A stretch of 64,000 nucleotides of DNA from Flaviflexus salsibiostraticola. Lineage in GTDB: Bacteria > Actinomycetota > Actinomycetes > Actinomycetales > Actinomycetaceae. The DNA lies in NCBI RefSeq assembly GCF_003952265.1, contig NZ_CP034438.1, positions 620,001-684,000 of the forward strand, read 5' to 3'. The stretch's first letter is position 1, and every line of letters starts with the position of its first letter. Shown one piece after another: positions 39,914-49,221 of the stretch. The position numbers were made by a program, and so were the translations under genes. The notes beneath the pieces are model-generated. The model was not told where the DNA came from. It saw nothing but the letters and a program-made list of their open reading frames with translations, and did not search any database.

Positions 39914-39970
39914 GAGGTTCGCTCCCGGCTTCAATCGTCCTTTGACCCGGCGGAGCGCTACCCTGGTGGC

Positions 39971-40609
39971 ATGAGTACGACATATCACACAGGCCCGGAT
40001 CAGCCGCCCGTCACCATCGCCCTCGGGGATGTGACGATCACGAAGATGTCGGTCGGGTCCATGGACAACAACGTCTACCTCATCGAGAACCGCCGGGGCG
40101 ACGCTGTCATCGTCGATGCCGCCGCCGAACCGGATCGGATCGTCGAGCTCGCGGCGGGCAGGACCGTCCGCGCCATCATCACGACCCACGAGCACGCGGA
40201 CCACATCGAGGCCCTCGAGACGGTCTCTCACGTGTTCCCGACCGCGAAGATCGCGGCGACTGCCGCAACCGCCGATGCCCTCCCCGTCGAGGTCGACGTG
40301 ACCATCGAGAACGGCGCCATCCACGCCTTCGGCGATCTCGAACTCGAGTTCATCACCCTCCGCGGACACACACCCGAGGGCTGCGCGGTCGTCGTCGGCA
40401 CTCACATCCTCACCGGCGATTCCCTCTTCCCCGGCGGAATCGGCAAGACGCCCTCCGATCAGGCATTCTTCCTCCTCTTCAACGACGTCCGGGACCGCAT
40501 CTTCGAACGGTTCGATGACTCGACGGCCATCCACCCCGGCCATGGAGATTCCACCACTGTGGGCGAGCAGCGCCCGCACCTCAGCGAATGGGAAGGACGG
40601 CGCTGGTGA
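39971..40609 (+). CDS. MBL-fold metallo-hydrolase (glyoxalase II-like)
   Basis: The 212-residue protein has the metal-binding THEHADH at about residues 73-79, plus downstream GHTPEGC, LTGDSLF and HPGHGDS motifs that complete a two-metal metallo-beta-lactamase centre. The pattern is that of glyoxalase II-type thioester hydrolases. The substrate is unknown. The ATG at 39971 is divergent from uvrA. Its stop overlaps the GTG of the next gene (GTGA). Confidence 0.88.
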   Translation: MSTTYHTGPDQPPVTIALGDVTITKMSVGSMDNNVYLIENRRGDAVIVDAAAEPDRIVELAAGRTVRAIITTHEHADHIEALETVSHVFPTAKIAATAATADALPVEVDVTIENGAIHAFGDLELEFITLRGHTPEGCAVVVGTHILTGDSLFPGGIGKTPSDQAFFLLFNDVRDRIFERFDDSTAIHPGHGDSTTVGEQRPHLSEWEGRRW

Positions 40610-40875
40610 TCTTCGCAGCCCTCTACACATACGATCCGGCCCGGACCGACATCTCCGATCGTCGGCCTTCGCACCGCGCCTACCTCAAATCGCTCAACGA
40701 GGGTGGGTCGCTCCTTGCAAGCGGCCCCCGCGGGGGCGGCGCCCTCCTCATCCTCTCCGCAGACGATGAGGCGGCGGCGCGCGCCCTCATCGACGCGGAC
40801 CCGTTCGTCACCTCCGGCATCGTCACCGACATCGACCTTGAGGAGTGGACCGTCGTCTACGGCCCGTGGTCGTGA
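40606..40875 (+). CDS. YciI-like protein
   Basis: The 89-residue protein shows the dimeric alpha-beta barrel pattern of the YCII family: a first strand ending ALYTYDP, HRAYLKSLNEGG, ASGPRGGGALLIL, and DPFVTSGIV near residue 65. Family members include chlorocatechol-type enzymes and many of unknown role. GTG 40606 follows GGAAGGACGG and overlaps the preceding stop; the upstream frame at 40588 is not needed. Its stop overlaps the next GTG. Confidence 0.82.
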   Translation: MIFAALYTYDPARTDISDRRPSHRAYLKSLNEGGSLLASGPRGGGALLILSADDEAAARALIDADPFVTSGIVTDIDLEEWTVVYGPWS

Positions 40876-41834
40876 AGAAGCTCGATCCGTTCCTCGTCGC
40901 GATCATCGCGGCGCTCGTCGTCGGCCTCATCTGGCCTGCCCCGGACGGCCTGCGCTCCGGAATCTCGACGGCGGGAGACGTCCTCGTCGCCCTCCTCTTC
41001 CTCCTCTACGGGCTTCGCCTGCGCACGACCGAGGTCCTGTCGGGCCTGACGAACTGGAAGGTCCAGGGCCTCATCTTCGCCTCGACCTACATCGTCTTCC
41101 CGCTCGTCGGGCTCGCCATCCACCCGCTGCTCGTGCCGGTGGTCGGCGACGGATTCGCGACCGGTTTCCTCTATCTCGCCTTCCTTCCCTCGACGATCCA
41201 GTCATCGGTGACCTTCACATCGATCGCCGGGGGTGATACCGGTGCGGCTGTCTGCGCGGCGACCTTCTCGAACGTCATCGGTATGTTCCTCACGCCCCTC
41301 TATGTCCTCGTGTTCATGAACATCGCAGGAGCCTCAGCCGGGTCGCTGACGAATGTTCTCACCCAGCTGCTCCTGCCCTTCATCATCGGTCAGCTGCTGC
41401 AGCCGAAGCTCGGCGACCGAATCCGACGACACCCGCGGTCGCTGCGGGTCTACGACCAGGGCACGGTCGTCGTCATCGTCCTCGCCGCCGTCCTCGACTC
41501 GACGGCCGCGAACACGTGGGATGGGGTGTCGGCCTGGCAGATCATCGGACTCATCGCTATCTCCTCCGCCCTGCTCGCCTTCATCCTCTCGTTCACGTGG
41601 TACGTGTCCGGCTGGGCGAAGATCACGCGCGCCGGCCGCATCGCGGTCCTCATGTGCGGCTCGAAGAAGTCCCTCGCGACCGGTCTGCCCATGGCGCAGG
41701 CGATCTTCCCCGCCGCGGTCATCGGCCCCATTGCCGTCCCCGTCATCGTGTTCCACCAGATCCAGCTGCTCGTCTGCGCGGTCATCGCCTCCCGCATGGG
41801 ACGCCTCCCGGAAGATGCGTGGTCACGGCCGTAG
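40872..41834 (+). CDS. SBF-like (bile acid:sodium symporter family) transporter
   Basis: The 320-residue membrane protein has about ten hydrophobic helices and no signal peptide. The segments FLPSTIQSSVTFTSIAGG near residue 110 and GSKKSLATGLPMA near 265 match the SBF-like CPA family, usually annotated as bile acid:sodium symporters. The true substrate is unknown. GTG 40872 overlaps the YciI stop. The frame is open to 40845. Confidence 0.85.
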   Translation: MKKLDPFLVAIIAALVVGLIWPAPDGLRSGISTAGDVLVALLFLLYGLRLRTTEVLSGLTNWKVQGLIFASTYIVFPLVGLAIHPLLVPVVGDGFATGFLYLAFLPSTIQSSVTFTSIAGGDTGAAVCAATFSNVIGMFLTPLYVLVFMNIAGASAGSLTNVLTQLLLPFIIGQLLQPKLGDRIRRHPRSLRVYDQGTVVVIVLAAVLDSTAANTWDGVSAWQIIGLIAISSALLAFILSFTWYVSGWAKITRAGRIAVLMCGSKKSLATGLPMAQAIFPAAVIGPIAVPVIVFHQIQLLVCAVIASRMGRLPEDAWSRP

Positions 41835-41853
41835 CACCGGCTATCGTGTCACC

Positions 41854-42627
41854 ATGAAGCCCTTCCTGCTGATCGCCACCCGCGCCGAGGACAAGGCCGC
41901 GGACGACGAGTTCGACCAGATCCTCCGATTCGGGCGCCTCACCGCGTCCGATGTGCGCCGGGTCCGCCTCGAGCAGGCTCCCATGCCCGCGCTCGATCTC
42001 GACGACTACTCGGGGATCATCGTGGGCGGCAGCCCCTTCACGGGGTCCGAGCCGGAGGAGACGAAGTCGCCCACCCAGGTTCGGGTCGAGGCCGAGATCG
42101 CCACCCTCCTCGATGAGGTCGTCGACCGTGACTTCCCGTTCCTCGGCGCCTGCTACGGGGTCGGCACCCTCGGCCGGCACCAGGGCGCGGTCATCGACTT
42201 CACGTACGGCGAGCCCGTCGGCGGCACCACCATCCATGTGACCGACGCCGGCAGGGACGATCCTCTGCTCGCCGATATGCCCGAGCGCTTCTCCGCGTTC
42301 GTCGGGCACAAGGAGGCCGTCCGGTCCCTACCCGACCATGCGGTCCTGCTCGCGGAGTCGGCCGCATGCCCTGTCCAGATGTTCCGGATTAGGGAGAACC
42401 TCTACGGCACGCAGTTCCATCCAGAGCTCGATGCCGAGGGTATCGCCACCCGCATCCGCATATACAGGAATGCCGGCTACTTCGAACCCGAAGAAGCCGA
42501 CACCCTGGTTGAGGCCGCGTATCAGTGGGACGTGAGCGATGCGAACAGAATCATCGCCAACTTCACCGCGCGCTACGCGCGCTCAGAATCCCCGTCGTCG
42601 CTCCGGCGCGCCCCGGGCTCTGAGTAG
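41854..42627 (+). CDS. Class I glutamine amidotransferase domain protein
   Basis: The 257-residue protein has the nucleophile elbow LGACYG with C100, an oxyanion strand GIIVGGSP near 55, and the catalytic histidine in QFHPELD near 190. It resembles stand-alone GMP-synthase-like GATases of unknown acceptor. The 50 residues after the catalytic domain are helical. The last 55 bases overlap terC, which is read from the other strand. Confidence 0.85.
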   Translation: MKPFLLIATRAEDKAADDEFDQILRFGRLTASDVRRVRLEQAPMPALDLDDYSGIIVGGSPFTGSEPEETKSPTQVRVEAEIATLLDEVVDRDFPFLGACYGVGTLGRHQGAVIDFTYGEPVGGTTIHVTDAGRDDPLLADMPERFSAFVGHKEAVRSLPDHAVLLAESAACPVQMFRIRENLYGTQFHPELDAEGIATRIRIYRNAGYFEPEEADTLVEAAYQWDVSDANRIIANFTARYARSESPSSLRRAPGSE

Positions 42628-43754
42628 GCCTCGAACCCCTCGCCCGCTGCCGCGTCGTGGTCGCGGTGGCCCTCGTCGCCCGTCTCGTCGGTGATCCGCT
42701 CACCGGTATTGGACTCGAGGTTCGCCTTCGTCCGCCGCTTGTTACCCCAGAGGGAGGCGATGACGGTGACGGTGATGACACCGAGGATGACGCCGAGTGA
42801 GACGCTGATCGGCGGCTCGGGAATGGCGAGCAGCAGGTCGTAGCCGTGGAAGGCGTGGATGATCAGCTTGAAGGAGATGAAGCCGAGGATGACGGCGAGG
42901 CCGTAGTGCAGGTAGATGAGCTTCTCGAGCAGTCCATCGACAAGGAAGAACAGCTGGCGGAGGCCGAGGAGCGCGAAGGCGTTGGCCGAGAAGACGATGA
43001 ACGGCTCGCGTGTGAGGCCGAAGATCGCGGGGATCGAGTCGAGCGCGAAGACGAGGTCAACCGTGCCGATGGAGACGATGCAGAGGAAGAGCGGCGTGAG
43101 CCAGGTCTTGCCCTCGCGGCGAACGACGAGGCGCTGGCCGACGAAGCCTTCGGTGACGCGGAAGCGCTTCTCCGTCCATCGGACGATCGCGTTCGGCTTG
43201 TACTCCTCGATCTCCTTCTTCTTCTCGTTTGGATCCTCGACACCCTCGCGAACCTGCGCGATCGCGGTGTAGAGGAGGAAAAGACCGAAGATGAAGAACA
43301 CCCAGACGAACCGCTGGATGAGGGCATCGCCGAGCAGGATGAAGATGAGTCGCATGACGAGTGCCATGACGATGCCATACAGCAGAACCTTCTGCTGATA
43401 GAGGCGCGGCACCTTGAAGGAGGCGATGACGATGATGAAGACGAAGATGTTGTCAACCGACAGGGCCTTCTCGACTGCGTAGCCGCCGAAGTATTCACCC
43501 GCGAAGGTCGATCCGTGGCGCCAGAACATGACCGCGCCGAAGATGAGCGCAATGGCGACGTAGAAGCTCGACCAGATTGCCGCTTCCTTGATCGTCGGCT
43601 CGTGGGCCTTGCGGACGTGTCCGAACAGGTCGATGAGGATGAGGACGATGACGACCGCGCCGAGAGCGAACCACTCCCACGTATGGACGACCATCTGTTC
43701 GGCCGTGGACGCCGCCATCGGCAGGGGGACATGGGGCAGCTGGTGTGCCAGCAA
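42573..43754 (-). CDS. TerC-family membrane protein (Mn efflux, Alx/MeeF-like)
   Basis: The 393-residue protein has about nine membrane helices. It carries the paired acidic motifs of the family, ALSVDNIFVFI near residue 95 and VDLVFALDSIPAIFG near 232, and ends in a 60-residue charged tail. TerC/Alx proteins export manganese, some for loading secreted enzymes. It starts with TTG 43754, six bases from GGAGG, downstream of a yybP-ykoY element. The 55-base overlap with the GATase gene means convergent transcripts interfere. Confidence 0.92.
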   Translation of the reverse strand: MLAHQLPHVPLPMAASTAEQMVVHTWEWFALGAVVIVLILIDLFGHVRKAHEPTIKEAAIWSSFYVAIALIFGAVMFWRHGSTFAGEYFGGYAVEKALSVDNIFVFIIVIASFKVPRLYQQKVLLYGIVMALVMRLIFILLGDALIQRFVWVFFIFGLFLLYTAIAQVREGVEDPNEKKKEIEEYKPNAIVRWTEKRFRVTEGFVGQRLVVRREGKTWLTPLFLCIVSIGTVDLVFALDSIPAIFGLTREPFIVFSANAFALLGLRQLFFLVDGLLEKLIYLHYGLAVILGFISFKLIIHAFHGYDLLLAIPEPPISVSLGVILGVITVTVIASLWGNKRRTKANLESNTGERITDETGDEGHRDHDAAAGEGFEAYSEPGARRSDDGDSERA

Positions 43755-43777
43755 AACTTACCTCCGGTTTGTTGATC

Positions 43778-43867
43778 CGAAGGTCTCTTCCCACCGTTTC
43801 CGGTCGCGAACCGAGTGCCGTGGCACCGTGATGGCGGCTCGCTGTTGTGCGGGAATACTCCCCTTCG
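43778..43867 (-). ncRNA. yybP-ykoY manganese riboswitch
   Basis: On the minus strand, CGAAGG at the 5' end pairs with CCTTCG at the 3' end. Inside are the two conserved elements of the class, GGGGAGTA after the first strand and GAGACC before the second, with intervening hairpins. This motif binds Mn2+ and usually turns on exporters, matching the TerC gene 24 bases downstream. Confidence 0.85.
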
Positions 43868-43882
43868 CTAGCTTCACCGGCA

Positions 43883-43888
43883 ACTATA
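43883..43888 (-). promoter_or_regulatory. Candidate -10 box TATAGT for terC leader
   Basis: TATAGT on the minus strand is 16 bases before the riboswitch, a fitting place for its promoter. No convincing -35 is seen. Confidence 0.4.
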
Positions 43889-43951
43889 GGGGAGAAAAGT
43901 CCCAGTTCCCAGCCGCAGGGGAAGCTGTCGGTTATGACGTTGACGACTGCC

Positions 43952-46024
43952 CTACCCCGTTGCCGACTCCATCTGGCGCAGCTCCTTCTTGAGATCTCTG
44001 ATCTCGTCTCGCAGACGCGCTGCCAGTTCGAAACGCAGATCCTCTGCCGCCTGCCGCATCTGCTCGTCGAGTTCAGCGATGAGAGAACGCAGATCTCCGG
44101 TCGCCTTCGTCGCCATACTCTCCCGTGTCTCAGACGCGGGCGCCGGCCGGCGGTAGCCGCCCTCGAGCAGTGCCGCTGTGTCGATCTCCTCGCGGACGAG
44201 CATGTCCGTCACGTCGGCGATCTTCTTGCGCAGCGGCTGCGGATCGATGCCATGGGCCTCGTTGTAGGCGACCTGCTTCTCCCGCCGGCGATTCGTCTCG
44301 TCGATTGCCTCCCGCATGTTCGGCGTGATGGTATCCGCATACATGTGGACCTGGCCGGAGACATTGCGGGCCGCTCGGCCGATCGTCTGGATGAGGGACG
44401 TGGTCGATCGGAGGAAGCCCTGCTTGTCGGCGTCGAGGATGGCGACGAGCGACACCTCGGGCAGGTCCAGCCCCTCGCGAAGCAGGTTGATGCCGACGAG
44501 AACATCGAACACGCCCATGCGAAGCTCACGCAGGAGCTCGACCCTGCGGAGAGTATCGACGTCCGAGTGGAGATATTCGACGCGGACACCCCGCTCGGCA
44601 AGGTAGTCGGTGAGGTCCTCGGCCATCTTCTTCGTCAGGGTCGTCACGAGCACGCGCTCGTCGCGGGCAGTGCGGGCCTTGACCTCGCCGAGAAGGTCAT
44701 CGATCTGGCCTTCGGTCGGCTTGACGACCACCTCAGGGTCGACGAGGCCTGTCGGTCGAATGATCTGCTCGACGACCCCGTCGGACTGCTCGAGCTCGTA
44801 CTTGCCGGGCGTCGCGGACAGGTAGACGGTCTGCCCGATCCGCTCGAGGAACTCATCCCACTTGAGGGGCCTGTTGTCCATCGCCGAGGGCAGGCGGAAG
44901 CCGTGCTCGACGAGCGTGCGCTTGCGCGACATGTCGCCCTCGTACATGGCGCCGATCTGGGGAACGGTCACATGGGACTCGTCGATGACGAGGACGAAGT
45001 CGGAGGGGAAGTAGTCGAGCAGCGTGTTGGGGGCGGTGCCGGGGCCACGGCCGTCGATGTGGCGGGAGTAGTTCTCGATACCCGCGCAGGCACCGACGTT
45101 CCGCATCATCTCGAGGTCGTACGTCGTCCTCATCGAGAGCCTCTGCGCCTCGAGCAGCTTTCCCTGGCGTTCGAGCTCGGCGACGCGGACATCGAGCTCC
45201 TCCTCGATCGACTTGATCGCCCTCTCCATCCGCGCCGGGCCAGCCACATAGTGGGAGGCAGGGAACAGATGAGCGTGGTCGGTCTGGCGGATGACGGTGC
45301 CGGTCAGGGGGTGGAGGAAGGACAGCTCATCGATCTCATCGCCGAACATCTCGATCCGGATCGCGAGCTCCTCGTACACCGGGATGATCTCGATCGTGTC
45401 GCCCCGCACGCGGAACGTGCCGCGGGTGAAGGCGATATCGTTCCGGGTGTACTGCATGCCGACAAATCTGCGCAGCAGCTCGTCCCGGTCGATCTCCTGA
45501 CCGACCTCGAGGCGAACCATTCGATCAACATACTCCTGGGGAGTGCCGAGGCCGTAGATGCACGAGACGGAGGCGACGACGACCGTGTCCCTCCGGGTGA
45601 GGAGCGAGTTCGTCGCGGAGTGGCGCAGCCGCTCCACCTCGTCGTTGATCGACGAGTCCTTCTCGATGAAGGTATCGGTCTGAGGCACGTAGGCCTCGGG
45701 CTGATAGTAGTCGTAGTACGACACGAAGTATTCGACCGCGTTGTTGGGCAGGAGTTCGCGGAACTCGGATGCCATCTGTGCGGCCAGCGTCTTGTTCGGC
45801 TCGAGGATGAGGGTGGGGCGCTGGATCTGCTCGATCAGCCACGCGGTCGTTGCCGACTTGCCGGTGCCGGTCGCGCCGAGCAGGACGATGTCCTTCTCGC
45901 CATTGTTGATCCGCTCCGTCAGCTCCGCGATCGCCGTCGGCTGGTCGCCCGACGGCGTGTAATCGGAGACAACTTCGAACGGCGCCTCAGCGCGTACCAG
46001 GTCAGTCACGGGTCGCATGCTCAT
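43952..46024 (-). CDS. uvrB: Excinuclease ABC subunit B
   Basis: The 690-residue helicase-like protein has Walker [13 protein letters not shown] near residue 52, the [12 protein letters not shown] beta-hairpin near 105, DESH near 345, and a C-terminal UVR motif ([23 protein letters not shown], core [15 protein letters not shown]). It verifies damage and recruits UvrC. It lies downstream of coaE with a 27-base gap. The downstream terC starts about 200 bases later with its own control. Confidence 0.97.
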   Translation of the reverse strand: MSMRPVTDLVRAEAPFEVVSDYTPSGDQPTAIAELTERINNGEKDIVLLGATGTGKSATTAWLIEQIQRPTLILEPNKTLAAQMASEFRELLPNNAVEYFVSYYDYYQPEAYVPQTDTFIEKDSSINDEVERLRHSATNSLLTRRDTVVVASVSCIYGLGTPQEYVDRMVRLEVGQEIDRDELLRRFVGMQYTRNDIAFTRGTFRVRGDTIEIIPVYEELAIRIEMFGDEIDELSFLHPLTGTVIRQTDHAHLFPASHYVAGPARMERAIKSIEEELDVRVAELERQGKLLEAQRLSMRTTYDLEMMRNVGACAGIENYSRHIDGRGPGTAPNTLLDYFPSDFVLVIDESHVTVPQIGAMYEGDMSRKRTLVEHGFRLPSAMDNRPLKWDEFLERIGQTVYLSATPGKYELEQSDGVVEQIIRPTGLVDPEVVVKPTEGQIDDLLGEVKARTARDERVLVTTLTKKMAEDLTDYLAERGVRVEYLHSDVDTLRRVELLRELRMGVFDVLVGINLLREGLDLPEVSLVAILDADKQGFLRSTTSLIQTIGRAARNVSGQVHMYADTITPNMREAIDETNRRREKQVAYNEAHGIDPQPLRKKIADVTDMLVREEIDTAALLEGGYRRPAPASETRESMATKATGDLRSLIAELDEQMRQAAEDLRFELAARLRDEIRDLKKELRQMESATG

Positions 46025-46051
46025 AGGCTAGCGCGACCCGGAGGCAGTCTC

Positions 46052-46888
46052 CTAGGGTGTCTCCTCGAAGCGGACTTCGACGTAGGCCTCGGCATCGGGA
46101 CGGACCCACGCATCGCCGTGTGGGATGCAGCAGACGTGCCGCAGGTTGCCCTCGGGCGTCCCCGCCGGGACGATGACATCCATCCCCTTGACGCGGGCGT
46201 CGACTCCCGTGTGTGCGAGCTTCCCTGTCAACCGCTCGGCGTGCATGATGTGCCTGCCCCGCGCCGTGGGAAGCGTCTCGGTGCGGACATTCTCATGGAA
46301 TGCCTTGACGCGGTCGATGACCGCGGCGATCTGCTCATCGAGCTGGGCGAGTGAGCCGCTGTTGTCGATGACAGCATCGGCGAACGGGATACGCTCCTCG
46401 TCCGTGAACTGGGTGCTGATGCGCGCCCGCGCATCGTCGACCGTCATGCCACGATGCTCGACCAGGCGGTGCACCCTCGTGTCATCCGGCGTCGTGATGA
46501 CGATGAGGAACTGCGGGACGTAGCCCCGGCCGGTCTCGATCAGCAGAGGGGACTCCTCGACAACGATGGCGTCGGGATCCTCGGCGACGTACTCCTGGAA
46601 CAGGGCCCGCACGCCCTCGTGGACGAGAGGGTGGACGATGCTGTTGAGCTCGCCCAGACGCTCGGCGTCCTTGAAGACGATCGCGGACAGCGCCTCACGG
46701 TCGATCGACCCGTCGCGCATCGCCTCCGGGAACCGCTCCTCGATCGCGGGCACGGCCGCTCCCCCGGGCCCGGTCACCGCACGCGATATCGCATCCGCAT
46801 CCATCACCTTCATTCCCGCTTCTGCGAGGCGGGGGGCGACGATGGACTTGCCCGAGGCGATGCCGCCGGTCAAACCGACATAGAGCAT
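46052..46888 (-). CDS. coaE: Dephospho-CoA kinase with C-terminal extension
   Basis: The first 200 residues are a standard dephospho-CoA kinase: GLTGGIASGKS at residues 6-16, DADAISR near 37 and VVEESPLL near 108. It performs the last CoA step. About 75 further residues follow, including GVDARVKGMDVIVPAG and HVCCIPHGDAWVR. Many actinobacterial CoaE proteins carry an extra GrpB-like domain; this extension is shorter and may be a remnant or a different module. The ATG lies inside the end of the upstream peptidase gene. Confidence 0.93.
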   Translation of the reverse strand: MLYVGLTGGIASGKSIVAPRLAEAGMKVMDADAISRAVTGPGGAAVPAIEERFPEAMRDGSIDREALSAIVFKDAERLGELNSIVHPLVHEGVRALFQEYVAEDPDAIVVEESPLLIETGRGYVPQFLIVITTPDDTRVHRLVEHRGMTVDDARARISTQFTDEERIPFADAVIDNSGSLAQLDEQIAAVIDRVKAFHENVRTETLPTARGRHIMHAERLTGKLAHTGVDARVKGMDVIVPAGTPEGNLRHVCCIPHGDAWVRPDAEAYVEVRFEETP

Positions 46889-47406
46889 TCGATGATCCTT
46901 CCGATCAGGTCAACACCCTGTCCGAGGCCAAGATGCTCGGCGGGCGGAATGTGGAGGAAACAGGAGTTCCTCTGGTGACGATACAGGGAATACGACAGGG
47001 CGTTGCACACGTACGCGCCCGCACTGAGCGAGACGCCGATACCCGCAGCCTCGGCCACCGCACCGACGTCCCATCCCGTGGTGACGGAGTCCGGTCCGTC
47101 TGGATCAATGGGCTCACCGCGGGCGATGTGCCCGTCGATATCGGCGATGCTCGACTCCCGCCAGTTGGTCGCCTGCTTCTCCAGCATGGGGGCGCGCCGA
47201 GAACCGGCCACGCCAATGGACAGGACCAGGTCCGCGTCGGCCAGGAGCCTGCCCACGTTCGCCACAGCAGAGTACGACACGGGCAGGATCTCGACATGGG
47301 CGCCGAGCGCCCGTCCCGCCTCGGTTGCCAGGAGCTCGCTCGGGTTACTCTCGTGGGCCACGCTCTCGGGCGGGCCGAAGGGACCGAATCCGGTGAGGAC
47401 AATCAT
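46870..47406 (-). CDS. pcp: Pyroglutamyl peptidase I (C15 family)
   Basis: The 178-residue protein starts MIVLTGFGPFG, the family signature. The catalytic triad is visible as E76 (MLEKQATN), C134 (GAYVCNALSY) and H152 (FLHIP). It would remove N-terminal pyroglutamate from peptides. It is about 30 residues shorter than usual, with gaps in the middle, but nothing essential is missing. It overlaps coaE by 19 bases. Confidence 0.85.
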   Translation of the reverse strand: MIVLTGFGPFGPPESVAHESNPSELLATEAGRALGAHVEILPVSYSAVANVGRLLADADLVLSIGVAGSRRAPMLEKQATNWRESSIADIDGHIARGEPIDPDGPDSVTTGWDVGAVAEAAGIGVSLSAGAYVCNALSYSLYRHQRNSCFLHIPPAEHLGLGQGVDLIGRIIECSMSV

Positions 47407-47492
47407 GCACGTGCTTTCATCTCAACTTCGTTGACGATATCCCGTGCCGGGGAGAGACGACGCCGTGTCGTCTCATCGCGGACAGGGACGCA

Positions 47493-47522
47493 GAGAGGGG
47501 ACCGCCGTGGCGGTCCCCTCTC
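47493..47522 (-). terminator. Terminator after rpsA
   Basis: GAGAGGGGACCGCC pairs with GGCGGTCCCCTCTC around a minimal loop, 15 bases after the rpsA stop on the minus strand. No T tract follows. The perfect 13-bp stem makes termination likely. Confidence 0.7.
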
Positions 47523-47536
47523 ATCGATCTATCCGA

Positions 47537-49006
47537 TCAGTGGCCGGTCAGCTTCTCGCGGAGGGCGGCAAGCGCCTCATCCGATGCGAGGGTGCCGGTC
47601 GACTCCGAGCCGGACGAGTAGGTTGCAGGAGCCTGCTCACGCGGTGCCGGGGCGGCCTCGACGGCCTCCTCTTCGACCTGCGCGGCGTTGGAGACCTGCT
47701 CCTTGTGGGCGAGCCACAGGGCGTAGGCCTGGTTGTACTCGGCCTCCCACGCCTCGCGCTCCTTCTCGTAGCCCTCGAGCCATTCGCCGGACTCGGCGTC
47801 GTAGCCCTCGGGGTACTTGTAGTTGCCCTCTTCGTCGTACTCGGAGGCCATGCCGTAGAGCGACGCGTCGAAGTCCTCGGACTCCGGGTCGACGCCCTCG
47901 TTGGCCTGCTTGAGCGACAGGGAGATGCGGCGGCGCTCAAGATCGATGTCGATGACCTTGACGAACAGCTCGTCGCCAACCTTCGCGATCTGCTCGGGCT
48001 GCTCGATGTGGCGCTGGGCGAGCTCGGAGATGTGGACGAGGCCCTCGATGCCGTCCTCGACGCGGACGAACGCACCGAACGGAACGAGCTTGGTGACCTT
48101 GCCGGGCACGACCTGGCCGATGGCGTGGGTACGTGCGAAGACCTGCCACGGGTCCTCCTGCGTCGCCTTGAGCGACAGGGAGACACGCTCGCGGTCCATG
48201 TCGACCTCGAGGACCTCGACGGTCACCTCCTGGCCGACCTCGACAACCTCGTTCGGGTGGTCGATGTGCTTCCACGACAGTTCGGAGACGTGGACGAGGC
48301 CGTCGACGCCACCGAGGTCCACGAAGGCGCCGAAGTTCACGATGGAGGAGACTACGCCCTCGCGAATCTGGCCCTTCTGGAGGGTGTTGAGGAAGTGGCT
48401 GCGGGTCTCGGACTGCGTCTGCTCGAGGAAGGAGCGGCGCGAGAGGACCACATTGTTGCGGTTCTTGTCGAGCTCGATGATCTTCGCCTCGATGTCGCGG
48501 CCGATGTACGGCTGGAGGTCGCGAACCCTGCGCATCTCAACCAGCGATGCGGGCAGGAAGCCGCGCAGGCCGATGTCGACGATGAGGCCGCCCTTGACGA
48601 CCTCGATGACACTGCCGGACACAACGCCGTCCGTGTTCTTGATCTCCTCGATCTTGGCCCATGCGCGCTCCTGCTGGGCGCGGCGCTTCGAGAGGAGGAG
48701 GCGGCCTTCCTTGTCTTCCTTCTGGAGGACGTAGGCCTCAACGCGATCACCGACGGCGACAACCTCATCGGGGTTGATGTCGTGCTTGATCGACAGTTCC
48801 TTCGAGGGGATGACACCCTCGGTCTTGTATCCAATGTCGAGAAGGACCTCGTCGTGGTCCACCTTGACAATGGTGCCCTCGACAATGTCCCCGTCGTTGA
48901 AATACTTGATGGTCTCGTCAACAGCGGCGAGGAGTTCTTCCCTCGAGCCGATATCGTTGACTGCGACCTGCGGGGAGGTCGGCTGCTCGGGCGTAGATGT
49001 TGTCAT
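47537..49006 (-). CDS. rpsA: 30S ribosomal protein S1
   Basis: From ATG 49006 the protein has 489 residues; the frame is open 26 codons further without support. Four S1 domains follow each other at about 33-105, 120-190, 205-275 and 290-360, with the typical GFLPASL and GAFVDLGGVDGLVHVSELSW patterns (core FVDLGGVDGLVHVSE). The C-terminal 100 residues are disordered and acidic. It helps mRNA bind the ribosome. GGAG is 11 bases before the ATG, a weak site. Confidence 0.96.
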   Translation of the reverse strand: MTTSTPEQPTSPQVAVNDIGSREELLAAVDETIKYFNDGDIVEGTIVKVDHDEVLLDIGYKTEGVIPSKELSIKHDINPDEVVAVGDRVEAYVLQKEDKEGRLLLSKRRAQQERAWAKIEEIKNTDGVVSGSVIEVVKGGLIVDIGLRGFLPASLVEMRRVRDLQPYIGRDIEAKIIELDKNRNNVVLSRRSFLEQTQSETRSHFLNTLQKGQIREGVVSSIVNFGAFVDLGGVDGLVHVSELSWKHIDHPNEVVEVGQEVTVEVLEVDMDRERVSLSLKATQEDPWQVFARTHAIGQVVPGKVTKLVPFGAFVRVEDGIEGLVHISELAQRHIEQPEQIAKVGDELFVKVIDIDLERRRISLSLKQANEGVDPESEDFDASLYGMASEYDEEGNYKYPEGYDAESGEWLEGYEKEREAWEAEYNQAYALWLAHKEQVSNAAQVEEEAVEAAPAPREQAPATYSSGSESTGTLASDEALAALREKLTGH

Positions 49007-49221
49007 TGAGTTGTAGTCTCCGATGGGACAGTAGAATCGAATGGATAGGTTGAGTGGATGTCCGATGGACGTCCAAGAGTCCACACTAACGCCTCTCCAC
49101 CGCGGATGCCAGGCAATAAGGCCGGGAAATTCTGTTCATGTGACACGCACGACCATGCGCGGCGTGGGAGGTTTCTCGCGAGCCGATCGCGGTGATCATG
49201 CCTTCATGGGACACTTCCGCT

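Noticed and set aside
43847..46354. An 835-residue open frame on the plus strand opposite uvrB
   Set aside because: It is the antisense frame of a fully supported uvrB gene, a common result of high-GC codon bias. It shows only low-complexity charged sequence.
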